Below, piece after piece: positions 34,345-43,231 of a DNA stretch of 64,000 nt. Position numbers and translations under genes: made by a program. The notes under the pieces are model-generated. The model made no database searches and had not been told where the DNA came from. It worked only from the letters and a program-made list of their open reading frames with translations. How positions within the stretch are numbered: the stretch's first letter is position 1; each line of letters starts with the position of its first letter. Source of the DNA: JBAYST01 sp034932745 (GTDB taxonomy: Bacteria > Bacillota_I > Bacilli_A > RFN20 > CAG-826); the NCBI GenBank assembly GCA_034932745.1, contig JAYFOJ010000002.1:1-64000 (forward strand), given 5' to 3'.

Positions 34345-34801
34345 CCACGACATAAGAATCTAGATTCGTGACGAAGTTATCGTTAAATTCGATGACTACT
34401 CCCTTGTAGGCAAAAACCATGCATAAAGGTAGATCGATAGCACTTCCATAACTTGGTAAACCGTAAGCATCATTTACATATCTAGTTGCGTCATATAAAT
34501 ACCGATATTGATTAGCATCGGCCTCTAATATATTTATTGTATAAATATTGCACTTGTTTTTCCTAGCGTATGCATCGCATTGTGTTGAAGCCTCGACGCA
34601 TTTACTACAGCCCTCTGCTTCTAGCAGTAAAATAGCGTTACTATTTCCAGTAATGACAAGATTATAAAAGTCTTCGCAGGTAATCGAAATCAAGCCACCT
34701 GGATTGGAGCTATTGATTTTGACTCTTTTGTCTTCATTAACGGTGCCGCAAGAAGTTAAAAGAAAAACCATAAAAACTGGTAAAAGTTTATTTACTTGCA
34801 T
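34334..34801 (-). CDS. Thioredoxin-like lipoprotein with CXXC
   Basis: 155-residue lipoprotein: signal peptide with lipobox LLTSC (Cys18), then a domain with LLEAEGCSKCVEAS, where the CSKC pair has the place of a thioredoxin active site. An ILEADA-type strand and a cis-Pro candidate (DLPLCMVF) fit the fold. It should act in disulfide chemistry on the outer membrane face. The start overlaps the trmL end by 14 bases, and the end overlaps the convergent rqcH by 11 bases. A second CXXC lipoprotein lies at 36887-37678. Confidence 0.7.
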   Translation of the reverse strand: MQVNKLLPVFMVFLLTSCGTVNEDKRVKINSSNPGGLISITCEDFYNLVITGNSNAILLLEAEGCSKCVEASTQCDAYARKNKCNIYTINILEADANQYRYLYDATRYVNDAYGLPSYGSAIDLPLCMVFAYKGVVIEFNDNFVTNLDSYVVVNS

Positions 34802-35318
34802 CTTCGATCTCCTTAATTAACCAATCCGAACCTTTTATCTCTTCTTGTGTCGCTAATCCTTCGAATCTTTGTTGCCTTAATACTTCGTATGTAACTATTG
34901 CCACACTATTAGAAAGATTAAGACTTCTCGCATCTGAAACCATTGGAATTCTCAATAATTTATCGCTATTATCGCGGAGTATTTCATGTGGTATTCCGGT
35001 CGACTCTCGACCAAACATTAAAAAGATATCGTGGCAAGGATCGCTGAAATCAAAAGAAGAGTAAGTTCTTTTTGAATAACGGGTTACGTAGTAAATGTTC
35101 TCCGTTCCATACTTCTTTTTAAACGCTTGGTAGTCTTTGTGGTTTTCTAGTTTTAATCTTTCGATATAATCTAGCCCACTTCTTTTTATATCCTTTTCTT
35201 CAAGAGAAAAACTAATCGGTCCAATAATGTGCAATTTTGCGCCGACAGCGACACATGTTCGCATGATATTACCGGTGTTCATTGGTTTCTCTGGTTGAAA
35301 TAAAACGATATGAATCAT
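34788..35318 (-). CDS. trmL: tRNA (cytidine/uridine-34-2'-O)-methyltransferase TrmL
   Basis: SPOUT-knot enzyme that 2'-O-methylates the wobble base of tRNA-Leu isoacceptors. In 176 residues: HIVLFQPEKPMNTGNIMRTC at the start, LMFGRESTGIPHEIL (knot, SAM-binding) near 98, and RIPMVSDARSLNLSNSVAI near 120-138. ATG 35318 is preferred; the longer frame uses a TTG without binding site. A TTGATA-17-TATCAT promoter places the transcription start on this ATG. Confidence 0.93.
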   Translation of the reverse strand: MIHIVLFQPEKPMNTGNIMRTCVAVGAKLHIIGPISFSLEEKDIKRSGLDYIERLKLENHKDYQAFKKKYGTENIYYVTRYSKRTYSSFDFSDPCHDIFLMFGRESTGIPHEILRDNSDKLLRIPMVSDARSLNLSNSVAIVTYEVLRQQRFEGLATQEEIKGSDWLIKEIEDASK

Positions 35319-35324
35319 ACGAAA

Positions 35325-35353
35325 ATGATATTCCAAAAAAGTATTTTTATCAA
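35325..35353 (-). promoter_or_regulatory. Promoter of trmL, giving a leaderless mRNA
   Basis: Minus strand: TTGATA (35348-35353), 17-base spacer, TATCAT (35325-35330), then 6 bases to the ATG at 35318. The spacing equals the normal -10 to +1 distance, so the message should begin at the start codon. Confidence 0.7.
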
Positions 35354-35378
35354 AAATAAATGTGTAATATTTATATAT

Positions 35379-36218
35379 ATGATTATGTTAGATAACCAAA
35401 TCAAAGAAGCATTCACTTCACTAGTTAATAAAAAAATCCACTCCTATCATGTTATAGATGGTGGTTTAAGCAATATTTCTCACGAAATAAATGATTCATA
35501 TGTTATTCGAACTCCATCTAACTATATTCAACCATTCAATGATTTTTCCAAAGAAAAAGCAGTATTAGAAGCAATCGAAAAGCTTAGTATCAGCGAAAAA
35601 ATTGTGAAATTCGATACTGAACTCGGCATCAAGATTTCAAAATTTGTTCACGGAGGACTCCTATACAAAGAAACCCCAACGGACGAACAGATTCGTTTAA
35701 CGGCTAAGACACTTAAAAAACTTCACCGAAGCGGAATTGAAGTTCCTTACAATTTCGACTTAAACAAGAGATTAGATTTATATAAATCGTTCGCAAAAAA
35801 GAATACTCTAGATCAAAGGTACGAAAAGAAAATTATTCGTCAAATTAACGCTATTCTTTCAAGAGAAAAAATGGTCATCTGTCATAACGATTTGGTAAGA
35901 GGCAATCTTCTTTATCGCTTTAATAAATTGGTAATTATTGATTGGGAATACGCTGGAATGAATCATCCTTATTTTGACCTTGCGTCCTTTATTAGTGAGA
36001 ACGATTTAAGCGATGAACAAACAAGATTGTTTTTGTCTTCATATTTCGGCTCAAAGTTTAATAATCTACGAACAAAAAAAGTAAACGTTTTCATCGCATT
36101 TAATGACATTCTTTGGTATTACTGGTCGCTGATGATGAAAGACCAAACTGAAAAAGAAGTATACGAGCAAATAGCTATTTTGAAAAAGAATAGAATTGAA
36201 AAAGAAAGAGGCAAGTGA
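35379..36218 (+). CDS. Aminoglycoside/choline kinase-type phosphotransferase
   Basis: A 279-residue protein kinase-like fold enzyme (APH/ChoK/LicA group). The catalytic loop CHNDLVRGNLLY (near 170) carries the Asp and Asn, and IDWEYAGMNHPYFDLA (near 190) is the metal-binding segment; both are intact. A small-molecule substrate such as choline, ethanolamine or thiamine is likely; the sequence does not say which. ATG 35379 or 35385 starts it; neither has a Shine-Dalgarno, and TAATAT (35365-35370) lies 8 bases before the first. Its stop codon is within the terminator loop. Confidence 0.8.
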   Translation: MIMLDNQIKEAFTSLVNKKIHSYHVIDGGLSNISHEINDSYVIRTPSNYIQPFNDFSKEKAVLEAIEKLSISEKIVKFDTELGIKISKFVHGGLLYKETPTDEQIRLTAKTLKKLHRSGIEVPYNFDLNKRLDLYKSFAKKNTLDQRYEKKIIRQINAILSREKMVICHNDLVRGNLLYRFNKLVIIDWEYAGMNHPYFDLASFISENDLSDEQTRLFLSSYFGSKFNNLRTKKVNVFIAFNDILWYYWSLMMKDQTEKEVYEQIAILKKNRIEKERGK

Positions 36219-36234
36219 TTGCCTCTTTTATTTT
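36205..36234. terminator. Terminator between the phosphotransferase gene and ppa
   Basis: AAAGAGGCAA (36205-36214) pairs with TTGCCTCTTT (36219-36228) around GTGA, which contains the upstream gene's TGA. A T-rich run follows to 36236. It can also serve the convergent ppa gene. Confidence 0.85.
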
Positions 36235-36795
36235 TTATCGACGTGCGTTTCTTTCAGCGCGTACTTTTGGTTCAATACTATGTTTATATGCCTTCATACA
36301 ATCAGCGATAATTTCCATCGCTTTTGCTTTATTTTGAACGACATCAACAGCGGTATCTTTTCCTTCAAGACTCTTATAAACCGAGAAGAAATGTTTGATT
36401 TCTTCCATGATGTGCGGAGGAATGTCCGTAATATCATTGAAGTTGTTATAGAACGGATCATCTTCTGCCACTGCGATAATCTTCTCATCTGGAAGTCCGC
36501 TATCGACCATAATAAGAACACCAATTGTCTTTGCTCTTACAAAAGACATCGGTAGAATTGGTTCACTACAAAGTACCAATACATCAAGTGGGTCAAAATC
36601 ACGAGCAAAAGTACGAGGAATAAACCCGTAGTTTTGTGGATAGTGAGTCGAAGTGAATAAAACTCTGTCCAAAATTAAATGGCCAGTAGGTTTATCTAAT
36701 TCGTATTTGTTTTTACTGCCTTTTGAGATTTCAATCAAAGCCAAAAAATGCTCTGGAGTGATTCTCTCGGGACTTACATCGTGCCATGCATGCAT
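36235..36795 (-). CDS. ppa: Inorganic pyrophosphatase (family I)
   Basis: Hydrolyses PPi to phosphate. In 186 residues: EISKGSKNKYELDK near 20, YPQNYGFIPRT near 48, and the metal-binding DFDPLDVLVL near 62-71. ATG 36795 is chosen because AAAGGAG lies 10 bases upstream; the longer frame to 36831 has none. TGCTAATAT at 36822-36830 on the minus strand is a probable extended -10. A soluble pyrophosphatase in a genome with PPi-phosphofructokinase implies competition for PPi. Confidence 0.95.
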   Translation of the reverse strand: MHAWHDVSPERITPEHFLALIEISKGSKNKYELDKPTGHLILDRVLFTSTHYPQNYGFIPRTFARDFDPLDVLVLCSEPILPMSFVRAKTIGVLIMVDSGLPDEKIIAVAEDDPFYNNFNDITDIPPHIMEEIKHFFSVYKSLEGKDTAVDVVQNKAKAMEIIADCMKAYKHSIEPKVRAERNARR

Positions 36796-36886
36796 ATTGA
36801 TGGTGCTCCTTTGACTACAATATATTAGCATAATTAAAGATAAATAATGGAATTTTCCAAATTTCAGTTTATATTTAATACGAAGT

Positions 36887-37678
36887 ATGAAAAAGAAATT
36901 AGTCGGCTTACTATCTTTAATTGCTATGATACCATCTATCAGTGCATGTAATAGCGCTAATCACGTCATCATGATGAACTGGTTAGATAATTTGAGCAAT
37001 TCTACTGTTCAAAAACTAAATTCTTTGTCAGGTGGAGAACTAAGAATAATGCTTGATACGCATCAAGATTTTGTTCTTTATTTTAGCGATCCAACATGTG
37101 CTACTTGTCAAAAAGTTGAACCATATTTTACTAAGTTCGTAAACAATACTCATTATCTTCTTTACTCATATAGTACAAGCGATGCCGCATTAGGAGAATT
37201 ATATCGCGACTATCCGACGATATTTAATGAAACACCAAAAACGATGTTTTTCAAAAAGGGCGAGCTTAATCTGACGATTTCCACTAACAAATACAATGAT
37301 GAAAATATGTTTATAAGTACGATGTCTGAGTTTTGCGATAAGAGTAATATGTATAGCGGAAAAACTACGGCGGGTATTAATTATTTCCTAGATAATTATA
37401 GTGATTTCTTCGTCTATGTTATGGATAAAAGAACACCAGAAACATATAGTATGTTTTCGGAAAAAGCATATCGAACTTTATCGACTAGCACCACCGTTTC
37501 TTTAATCATTGATGCATCCAATTTGGAATCAGGGGCTTATGAATCTTTACTCAGTAATTATGGACTAGACACCACGGTTACTTCATGGGCTTTCAGCGTT
37601 CAAAATAAACAATTAAAAAGCGCTACTAATTACCTTAGTAACGCCGAAGAACTAAATTCAATGGTTAATAGTCTTTAA
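36887..37678 (+). CDS. Thioredoxin-fold lipoprotein with CXXC
   Basis: 263 residues. Lipoprotein signal with lipobox ISAC (Cys21), then a thioredoxin-like domain with YFSDPTCATCQKVEP near 75 (active-site CATC) and a likely cis-Pro in NETPKTMFFKKG near 118. A second domain of about 120 residues follows with no recognised motif. Acts presumably in extracytoplasmic disulfide exchange. No Shine-Dalgarno; TTTAAT (36874-36879) lies 7 bases before the ATG. Its end overlaps the convergent atpC by 4 bases. Confidence 0.75.
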   Translation: MKKKLVGLLSLIAMIPSISACNSANHVIMMNWLDNLSNSTVQKLNSLSGGELRIMLDTHQDFVLYFSDPTCATCQKVEPYFTKFVNNTHYLLYSYSTSDAALGELYRDYPTIFNETPKTMFFKKGELNLTISTNKYNDENMFISTMSEFCDKSNMYSGKTTAGINYFLDNYSDFFVYVMDKRTPETYSMFSEKAYRTLSTSTTVSLIIDASNLESGAYESLLSNYGLDTTVTSWAFSVQNKQLKSATNYLSNAEELNSMVNSL

Positions 37679-38070
37679 GACCGACCGGCAATACGCAAAC
37701 GATTAAGAGCTCTAGCTAAAGCAGCTTCAGCTCTTTTTACATCGATTTTGTCTCCGCTTTGTAAACGATCTAAAGCACGTTTTTTAGCCTTCAAGGCTCG
37801 TTCGACATCGATGTCGGTTTTAGATTCAATCGATCTTAATAAAATGGTTGTATTCTCTTTTTCGATATCGATTACACCACCACCGACGGCAAAAACAAAT
37901 TCTCCATCGGTTTTTTTAATGTTAAGTTTTGATATTTTGATCGTCGTAATAAGTGGCGTATGCTCAGGTAGAACACCCAAAACTCCATTCTCCGTATCGA
38001 CACTTAAATAATCCACTTTGCCAGTGAAGTATAAACCATATGGAGTAATTATTTTTAATTCGAGTGTCAT
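37675..38070 (-). CDS. atpC: ATP synthase epsilon subunit
   Basis: 131 residues of the F1 central stalk. The N-terminal beta-sandwich opens with LKIITPYGLYFTGKVDYLS and contains GVLPEHTPLIT; the C-terminal helical hairpin (about 88-131) is rich in Ala, Arg and Lys and can inhibit hydrolysis. Last gene of the atp operon, overlapping atpD by 4 bases. Confidence 0.95.
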   Translation of the reverse strand: MTLELKIITPYGLYFTGKVDYLSVDTENGVLGVLPEHTPLITTIKISKLNIKKTDGEFVFAVGGGVIDIEKENTTILLRSIESKTDIDVERALKAKKRALDRLQSGDKIDVKRAEAALARALNRLRIAGRS

Positions 38071-39485
38071 TTTACTAATTTCTTAGCCTTTTCTTTTGCT
38101 TCTTCTATCGTCCCGACATACAAGAAGGCTGCTTCTGGAAGATTATCGACTTTCCCATCGAGAATTTCTTTAAAACTTCTAACTGTATCTTCTTTTTTGA
38201 CAAATTTGCCATCGACGCCATTAAAGGTTGCCGCAACATGAAGAGGTTGCGAGAGGAAGTTTCTAATTCTTCTTGCTCTTTGAACGGTGAGTTTATCTTC
38301 CTCGGATAGTTCATCAATACCTAAGATTGCAATAATATCGGTTAAGTCTTTATATCTTTGAAGAATCTGTTGAGTTCTTCTTGCGACTTCATAATGGTCT
38401 TCTCCAACGATTAACGGGTCCAATGCATTAGATGCCGAGTTCAAAGGATCGACGGCAGGATAAATGCCTAAGGCCACCGTTCCACGGTCTAAGACGGTCT
38501 TGGCGTCTAGATGAGAGAACGTAGTTGCTGGAGCTGGATCGGTTAAATCATCTGCTGGAACATAAATCGCTTGAACAGAGGTGATAGAACCATCTCTTGT
38601 CGAAGTAATTCTTTCTTGTAATTGCCCCATTTCGGTCGCAAGTGTTGGTTGATAGCCGACTGCGCTTGGCATTCTACCTAATAACGCTGATACTTCACTA
38701 CCTGCCTGAGTAAATCTAAAGATGTTATCGATAAATAATAAGACATCAGTATGTTCGTAGTCTCTAAAGTACTCTGCCATAGTTAAAGCAGTAAGACCGA
38801 CTCTCATTCTTGCTCCTGGTGGTTCGTTCATTTGACCAAAGACGAGAGCGGTTTTAGTTAAAACACCTGTACTTTTCATCTCGGTATATAGGTCATTACC
38901 TTCTCTTGAACGTTCACCTACTCCGGCAAAGACTGATATACCATGCTTTTCGGTAGCAATATTATGAATTAGTTCTTGGATAAGAACTGTTTTTCCCACT
39001 CCTGCTCCACCAAATAATCCAATTTTGCCACCTTTTGTATATGGGCAAAGAAGATCGATAACCTTAATGCCGGTTTCGAATATTTCTTTTTTGACGGATT
39101 GATCTTTAAACTTCGGCGGATTTCGATGAATCGGAAGCATTTTTGCATCCTTTAATGGAGCGTCATCTAAGCCATCGATTGTTTCTCCTAAAACGTTGAA
39201 CATTCTTCCTAATGTTGCCTTGCCAACTGGAACTTCGATCGGATGCTCTAATGATATAACTTCCATTCCTCTGGTTAAGCCCTCTGTTGGACCCATAGAG
39301 ACCGCTCTTACGACATCGTCACCGATATGCTGAGCGACTTCGACTGCAAGTTTTTTACCATTTGGTAAAGGGATTTCAAGAAGGGTCAAAATTTCTGGAA
39401 GATGTTGATTCTTAAATCTCACGTCGACAATTGGTCCAACGATCTCGACAATGATTCCTTTAACTGTTGTTTTTTTGTTTTCCAT
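38067..39485 (-). CDS. atpD: ATP synthase beta subunit
   Basis: Catalytic F1 subunit, 472 residues. Walker A GGAGVGKT near 160, GERSREGNDLY near 195, and ALLGRMPSAVGYQPTLATEMG near 265 carry the catalytic and nucleotide-binding residues (Lys, Glu, Arg). Sequence is highly conserved. It follows atpG by 11 bases with a GGAG binding site. Confidence 0.98.
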   Translation of the reverse strand: MENKKTTVKGIIVEIVGPIVDVRFKNQHLPEILTLLEIPLPNGKKLAVEVAQHIGDDVVRAVSMGPTEGLTRGMEVISLEHPIEVPVGKATLGRMFNVLGETIDGLDDAPLKDAKMLPIHRNPPKFKDQSVKKEIFETGIKVIDLLCPYTKGGKIGLFGGAGVGKTVLIQELIHNIATEKHGISVFAGVGERSREGNDLYTEMKSTGVLTKTALVFGQMNEPPGARMRVGLTALTMAEYFRDYEHTDVLLFIDNIFRFTQAGSEVSALLGRMPSAVGYQPTLATEMGQLQERITSTRDGSITSVQAIYVPADDLTDPAPATTFSHLDAKTVLDRGTVALGIYPAVDPLNSASNALDPLIVGEDHYEVARRTQQILQRYKDLTDIIAILGIDELSEEDKLTVQRARRIRNFLSQPLHVAATFNGVDGKFVKKEDTVRSFKEILDGKVDNLPEAAFLYVGTIEEAKEKAKKLVK

Positions 39486-39496
39486 ATTAATCTCCT

Positions 39497-40345
39497 TTAC
39501 TGGTTAGATTTAGCAGCACCCACCACTTCGATAATTTCTTGAGTGATCGAGGCTTGACGGGCTTTATTGTATTCAAGTTTTAAATGTTCATATAATTCGT
39601 TAGCGTTATCGGTCGAATTTTCCATCGCGTTTCTTCTCGATGCTTGTTCACTTACTTCTGATTCGATGAACTTTGCATAAAGATTTGAAGCGACATAGAT
39701 GGGGATAATCGATTCGATTACCGCTTTTTGCGATGGCTCTAAAATCGGACCAAGAAGTACCTTTTTATCGTTTTTGCAGATGTTTTCAATCGGCAAAATG
39801 GTTAAAGTTTTAGGTGCAAAGGAAATCGAGTTCTTATACTCCGTATAAACTAGATTAATCTGTCGGTATTTTTTACTTTGATAAATATCGATAATGTAGT
39901 TTGAAAGATTATTAATAACGCTTTCGTTAGCCTGACTAGCAAAACTTCGGTATTCATTCAGTTTGTTAAATGAAGAGTTTTGATAGTGAGACCATCCTTT
40001 TTCACCAAAAATAATCACATCATCTTTTTCTAAGACCATTTGGTCGACAAAGCGGAAAATGTTGTAGTTATATGCACCACATAGTCCTAGAGTCGAAGTA
40101 ATAATAATGAATAATTTCTTATCCGAATCGTGAACGACCGAATACTTATTCTCAGTATCATCGCCACAAGCAAAAACATCGTTAACAACTTTAATCAGTT
40201 CGTTAGCGTACACGCGGTTATTGGTCATCTTTTTCATTTGCGATTTTAATTTAACCGTCGACACTAATTTCATCGCTCTAGTTATCTTTGAAATCGATTC
40301 GACCGACCGCATTCTCTTTTTGGTTTGTAGCAATGCTTGGGACAT
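39497..40345 (-). CDS. atpG: ATP synthase gamma subunit
   Basis: Rotor shaft of F1, 282 residues. The two long terminal helices are clear: RMRSVESISKITRAMKLVST at the start and ASRRNAMENSTDNANE near 235 at the end. The middle domain is divergent, as usual. Begins 3 bases after atpA. Confidence 0.96.
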   Translation of the reverse strand: MSQALLQTKKRMRSVESISKITRAMKLVSTVKLKSQMKKMTNNRVYANELIKVVNDVFACGDDTENKYSVVHDSDKKLFIIITSTLGLCGAYNYNIFRFVDQMVLEKDDVIIFGEKGWSHYQNSSFNKLNEYRSFASQANESVINNLSNYIIDIYQSKKYRQINLVYTEYKNSISFAPKTLTILPIENICKNDKKVLLGPILEPSQKAVIESIIPIYVASNLYAKFIESEVSEQASRRNAMENSTDNANELYEHLKLEYNKARQASITQEIIEVVGAAKSNQ

Positions 40346-40348
40346 CTT

Positions 40349-41869
40349 TTACCTCATAAAATCTTCTTTAAATGTCGCTAAAAACTCTTTAGCGGCTTCG
40401 ACAATTTTCTTATCTAGATCATCCGCTAATGATTTTGATTTAATTAAGTCTTTAATTAACTTAGCGTGATTGAGTTCGATATAATCGTACATTTTATTAA
40501 GAAGTGGCTGAATCCTATTATTCGGGATATCTTCTAGTAATCTTTCTTTTGCAATGAGCAATTCAAATATTTGTCTTTCGACTGGATATGGATGATATTG
40601 TCCTTGCTTTAAAACTTCGTTTAACACTTCGCCATGTCTTAGAATTGTTCTTGTGGATTCATCTAAATCGCTTCCAAATTGAGAGAATGATTTTAATTCG
40701 TTATAGTTGGCTAATTCTATTTTGAGCGAACCAGAGACTTGCTTCATCGCCTTAATTTGCGCTGCTCCACCGACACGTGACACCGATAGGCCAGAATCAA
40801 TAGCTGGTCTTTGACCAGCGTTAAACAAATCTTCGACGAGGAAGATTTGACCATCGGTAATCGAAATGACGTTAGTCGGAATATAGGCTGAGATATCTCC
40901 AGCTTGAGTTTCGACGATTGGAAGAGCGGTAATCGAACCTCCACCATATTGTTTTGATAACTTACACGCTCTTTCTAATAAGCGTGAATGTAAATAGAAA
41001 ATATCTCCCGGATAGGCTTCACGTCCTGGTGAACGTTTTAATAATAATGATAAAGCGCGATACGCTACGGCGTGTTTAGATAAGTCATCGTAGATGATTA
41101 AGACGTCTTTACCTTGTTCCATCCATTCTTCTGCTATGGCGCAGCCAGCATATGGCGCGATATAGAGTAATGGCGCTGGTTCTGAGGCAGTTGCAGCTAA
41201 AACGACCGTATAATCCATTGCACCAAAACTCTTTAATTTATCAACGATTTGCGCCACAGTCGAATTCTTTTGTCCAATTGCGACATAGACGCAAAGAACA
41301 TTTTTATCTTTTTGGTTAATAATCGTATCGATTGCGATAGCGGTTTTACCAGTTTGACGGTCGCCAATAATTAGCTCTCTTTGACCACGGCCGATTGGAA
41401 TCATCGCATCGATTGCTTTAATACCAGTTTGTAAAGGAGTATCTACCATCTCTCTTGTCATAACGCCAGGAGCGATTCTTTCGATTGGTCTAGTTTTCTT
41501 CGATTCGATTGGACCTAGTCCATCGATTGGTCGGCCTAGTGAGTCGATGACTCGACCTAATACACCATCTCCAACCGGTATCTCCATGACACTATTAGTT
41601 CTTTTAACAGTGTCGCCCTCTTTAATTAAGTTACCATTACCTAAAATAACAATACCGACATGATCTTCTTCTAGATTCATTACCATGCCATAAATGTCGT
41701 TTGGGAAAACGACTAATTCGCCGAGCATCGCGTGGTCGAGACCATAAACGATGGCTATACCATCTCCTATGGTGACAACTGTACCGACATCAGTACTATC
41801 GATTTCGTGATTGTAGTTTTTGATTTGTTCTTTAATTAAAGCACTGATTTCATTTGCGTTAATCTTCAT
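40349..41869 (-). CDS. atpA: ATP synthase alpha subunit
   Basis: Non-catalytic nucleotide-binding F1 subunit, 506 residues. Walker A GDRQTGKTAIA near 170, and the arginine-finger region LSVSRVGGAAQIKAMK near 370. The N-terminal ISALIKEQIKNY binds delta. Its start overlaps the atpH stop by one base. Confidence 0.98.
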   Translation of the reverse strand: MKINANEISALIKEQIKNYNHEIDSTDVGTVVTIGDGIAIVYGLDHAMLGELVVFPNDIYGMVMNLEEDHVGIVILGNGNLIKEGDTVKRTNSVMEIPVGDGVLGRVIDSLGRPIDGLGPIESKKTRPIERIAPGVMTREMVDTPLQTGIKAIDAMIPIGRGQRELIIGDRQTGKTAIAIDTIINQKDKNVLCVYVAIGQKNSTVAQIVDKLKSFGAMDYTVVLAATASEPAPLLYIAPYAGCAIAEEWMEQGKDVLIIYDDLSKHAVAYRALSLLLKRSPGREAYPGDIFYLHSRLLERACKLSKQYGGGSITALPIVETQAGDISAYIPTNVISITDGQIFLVEDLFNAGQRPAIDSGLSVSRVGGAAQIKAMKQVSGSLKIELANYNELKSFSQFGSDLDESTRTILRHGEVLNEVLKQGQYHPYPVERQIFELLIAKERLLEDIPNNRIQPLLNKMYDYIELNHAKLIKDLIKSKSLADDLDKKIVEAAKEFLATFKEDFMR

Positions 41870-42414
41870 TACTTATGTCCTCCTTTTTCTAAAAGGTTTT
41901 TCTTAAGAGAGTCGATTCTAGCGAGCAAAGACCCGTCATATATTCGATCATGAATAATAACTTTTACTCCACCTAATAGCGATGGATTAACTTTGTTAAC
42001 TAATTCCACTTTCTTATTTTCTTTTTTAGATATTACTTCCATGATCTTCTTTACCTCGTCTTTTGCTAAAGGCGAAGAAGAATAGACAATTCCTTCTTCA
42101 ATATTTAATGACTTATTGCATAAAGAGTTGAACTCTTTGCAAATTTTTCTTATCGAAGTCGCTCGATTGTTTTCGACGATAATTTTGAGAAACTTGACAA
42201 TGTTCTCGTCAATTTTGTTTGAAAAGACTTTATCGACCATTTCATTTCTTTCTTTTTTTGAGAGAAAAGTTGAGCCGAGAACATTTTCAAATTCCTCATT
42301 TTCATCGAGTAGATTAGATATAGACCGCACTTCTTCTTTGTACGACAAAACCGCATTAGTTTCTAACGCTAATGAGTAAAGAGCGTTTGCATATCTACTA
42401 GCAACCGATTCCAT
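41869..42414 (-). CDS. atpH: ATP synthase delta subunit
   Basis: Peripheral-stalk cap joining F1 to the b subunits, 181 residues. SRYANALYSLALE at 6-18 and the C-terminal NPSLLGGVKVIIHDRIYDGSL near 143-165 are family signatures. It sits between atpF and atpA with one-base junctions. Confidence 0.94.
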   Translation of the reverse strand: MESVASRYANALYSLALETNAVLSYKEEVRSISNLLDENEEFENVLGSTFLSKKERNEMVDKVFSNKIDENIVKFLKIIVENNRATSIRKICKEFNSLCNKSLNIEEGIVYSSSPLAKDEVKKIMEVISKKENKKVELVNKVNPSLLGGVKVIIHDRIYDGSLLARIDSLKKNLLEKGGHK

Positions 42415-42989
42415 TATTTCTTATCCATTTCCTTTAGGAAGTCATCGACTAATTTGCGGTTATCATCTTCAGATACTTCTCTTTGAATGATTTCTTTAGA
42501 AGCATCGAGAGCGACATTAATAATCTCTTTACGAATGTCGTCTTTAGCGGCTTCTTTCTTACTAGCGATGTCCTCATCTGCAGCTTGTTTGATTTTCGTC
42601 ACTTCTAAATTGGTCGAATCAATAATCTTTCTCGATTCGGTTTTGGCAATTTCTTTTGCTTCGGTAACGATTTGATCTGCCTTTTTACGCGATTCAAGTA
42701 AATTGTTATTTGCCTCGAATTGTGTTTTACTCGCTAATTCGTTCTTCTTTTCCGCTTCGCTAATCTGCGATTCGATGTGATCTTTGCGCTTGTTTAATAT
42801 CTTCCTTACTGGTTTATAGGCAAAGATGAAGAAAATAATAATCATGATCAAAAGCGCTAGAAGTTGGATTAAGAATGCCCAAAGATTAGGTATAATCTTT
42901 TGCATGAATTCTTCTGGCGATGGTAGACCAGGATAATCAGAAAATAAAGTGGCCCCGATAAGTAAAAAATGATTAAGTAAGAAACTCAT
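42414..42989 (-). CDS. atpF: ATP synthase b subunit
   Basis: Membrane-anchored peripheral stalk, 191 residues. One transmembrane helix (about 33-57, LWAFLIQLLALLIMIIIFF) is followed by a long, highly charged helix to the end. An extra hydrophobic N-terminal stretch precedes it. Order between atpE and atpH is standard. Confidence 0.95.
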   Translation of the reverse strand: MSFLLNHFLLIGATLFSDYPGLPSPEEFMQKIIPNLWAFLIQLLALLIMIIIFFIFAYKPVRKILNKRKDHIESQISEAEKKNELASKTQFEANNNLLESRKKADQIVTEAKEIAKTESRKIIDSTNLEVTKIKQAADEDIASKKEAAKDDIRKEIINVALDASKEIIQREVSEDDNRKLVDDFLKEMDKK

Positions 42990-42998
42990 TTTTTCTCC

Positions 42999-43217
42999 TT
43001 ATTTGACGAACAAAATAAGCAATGAAACAAGCAATGCATAAATACCTGTTGTTTCAACAAGGGCGCATCCAAGAATCATTGCGGTTCTGAGCTTTGGATA
43101 AGCTTCAGGATTACGAGCAATACCCTCCATTGCTTTGGCACAAAGCCATCCTTCACCAATTGCGTTTCCGGCACCTGCAAGAATCGCAATGCCTGCTGCT
43201 AATGCTGTTAAATCCAT
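42999..43217 (-). CDS. atpE: ATP synthase c subunit, predicted Na+-binding with two carboxylates
   Basis: Rotor ring subunit of 72 residues, a two-helix hairpin. The ion-binding Glu is Glu55 in LVETTGIY. Helix 1 has Glu22 (AIGEGWLCA) where Na+ rings such as Ilyobacter have Gln32 and H+ rings usually neither. With Thr56, Thr57 and Tyr60 also in place, the site matches the two-carboxylate Na+ motif described for anaerobes such as Fusobacterium nucleatum. Na+ coupling is therefore the prediction, with H+ not excluded. GGAGG precedes the ATG. Confidence 0.93.
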   Translation of the reverse strand: MDLTALAAGIAILAGAGNAIGEGWLCAKAMEGIARNPEAYPKLRTAMILGCALVETTGIYALLVSLLILFVK

Positions 43218-43231
43218 AGTGTAATACCTCC

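Noticed and set aside
35310..35378. N-terminal extension of the phosphotransferase to 35310
   Set aside because: It overlaps the divergent trmL start and its promoter; the extra residues do not belong to the kinase fold.
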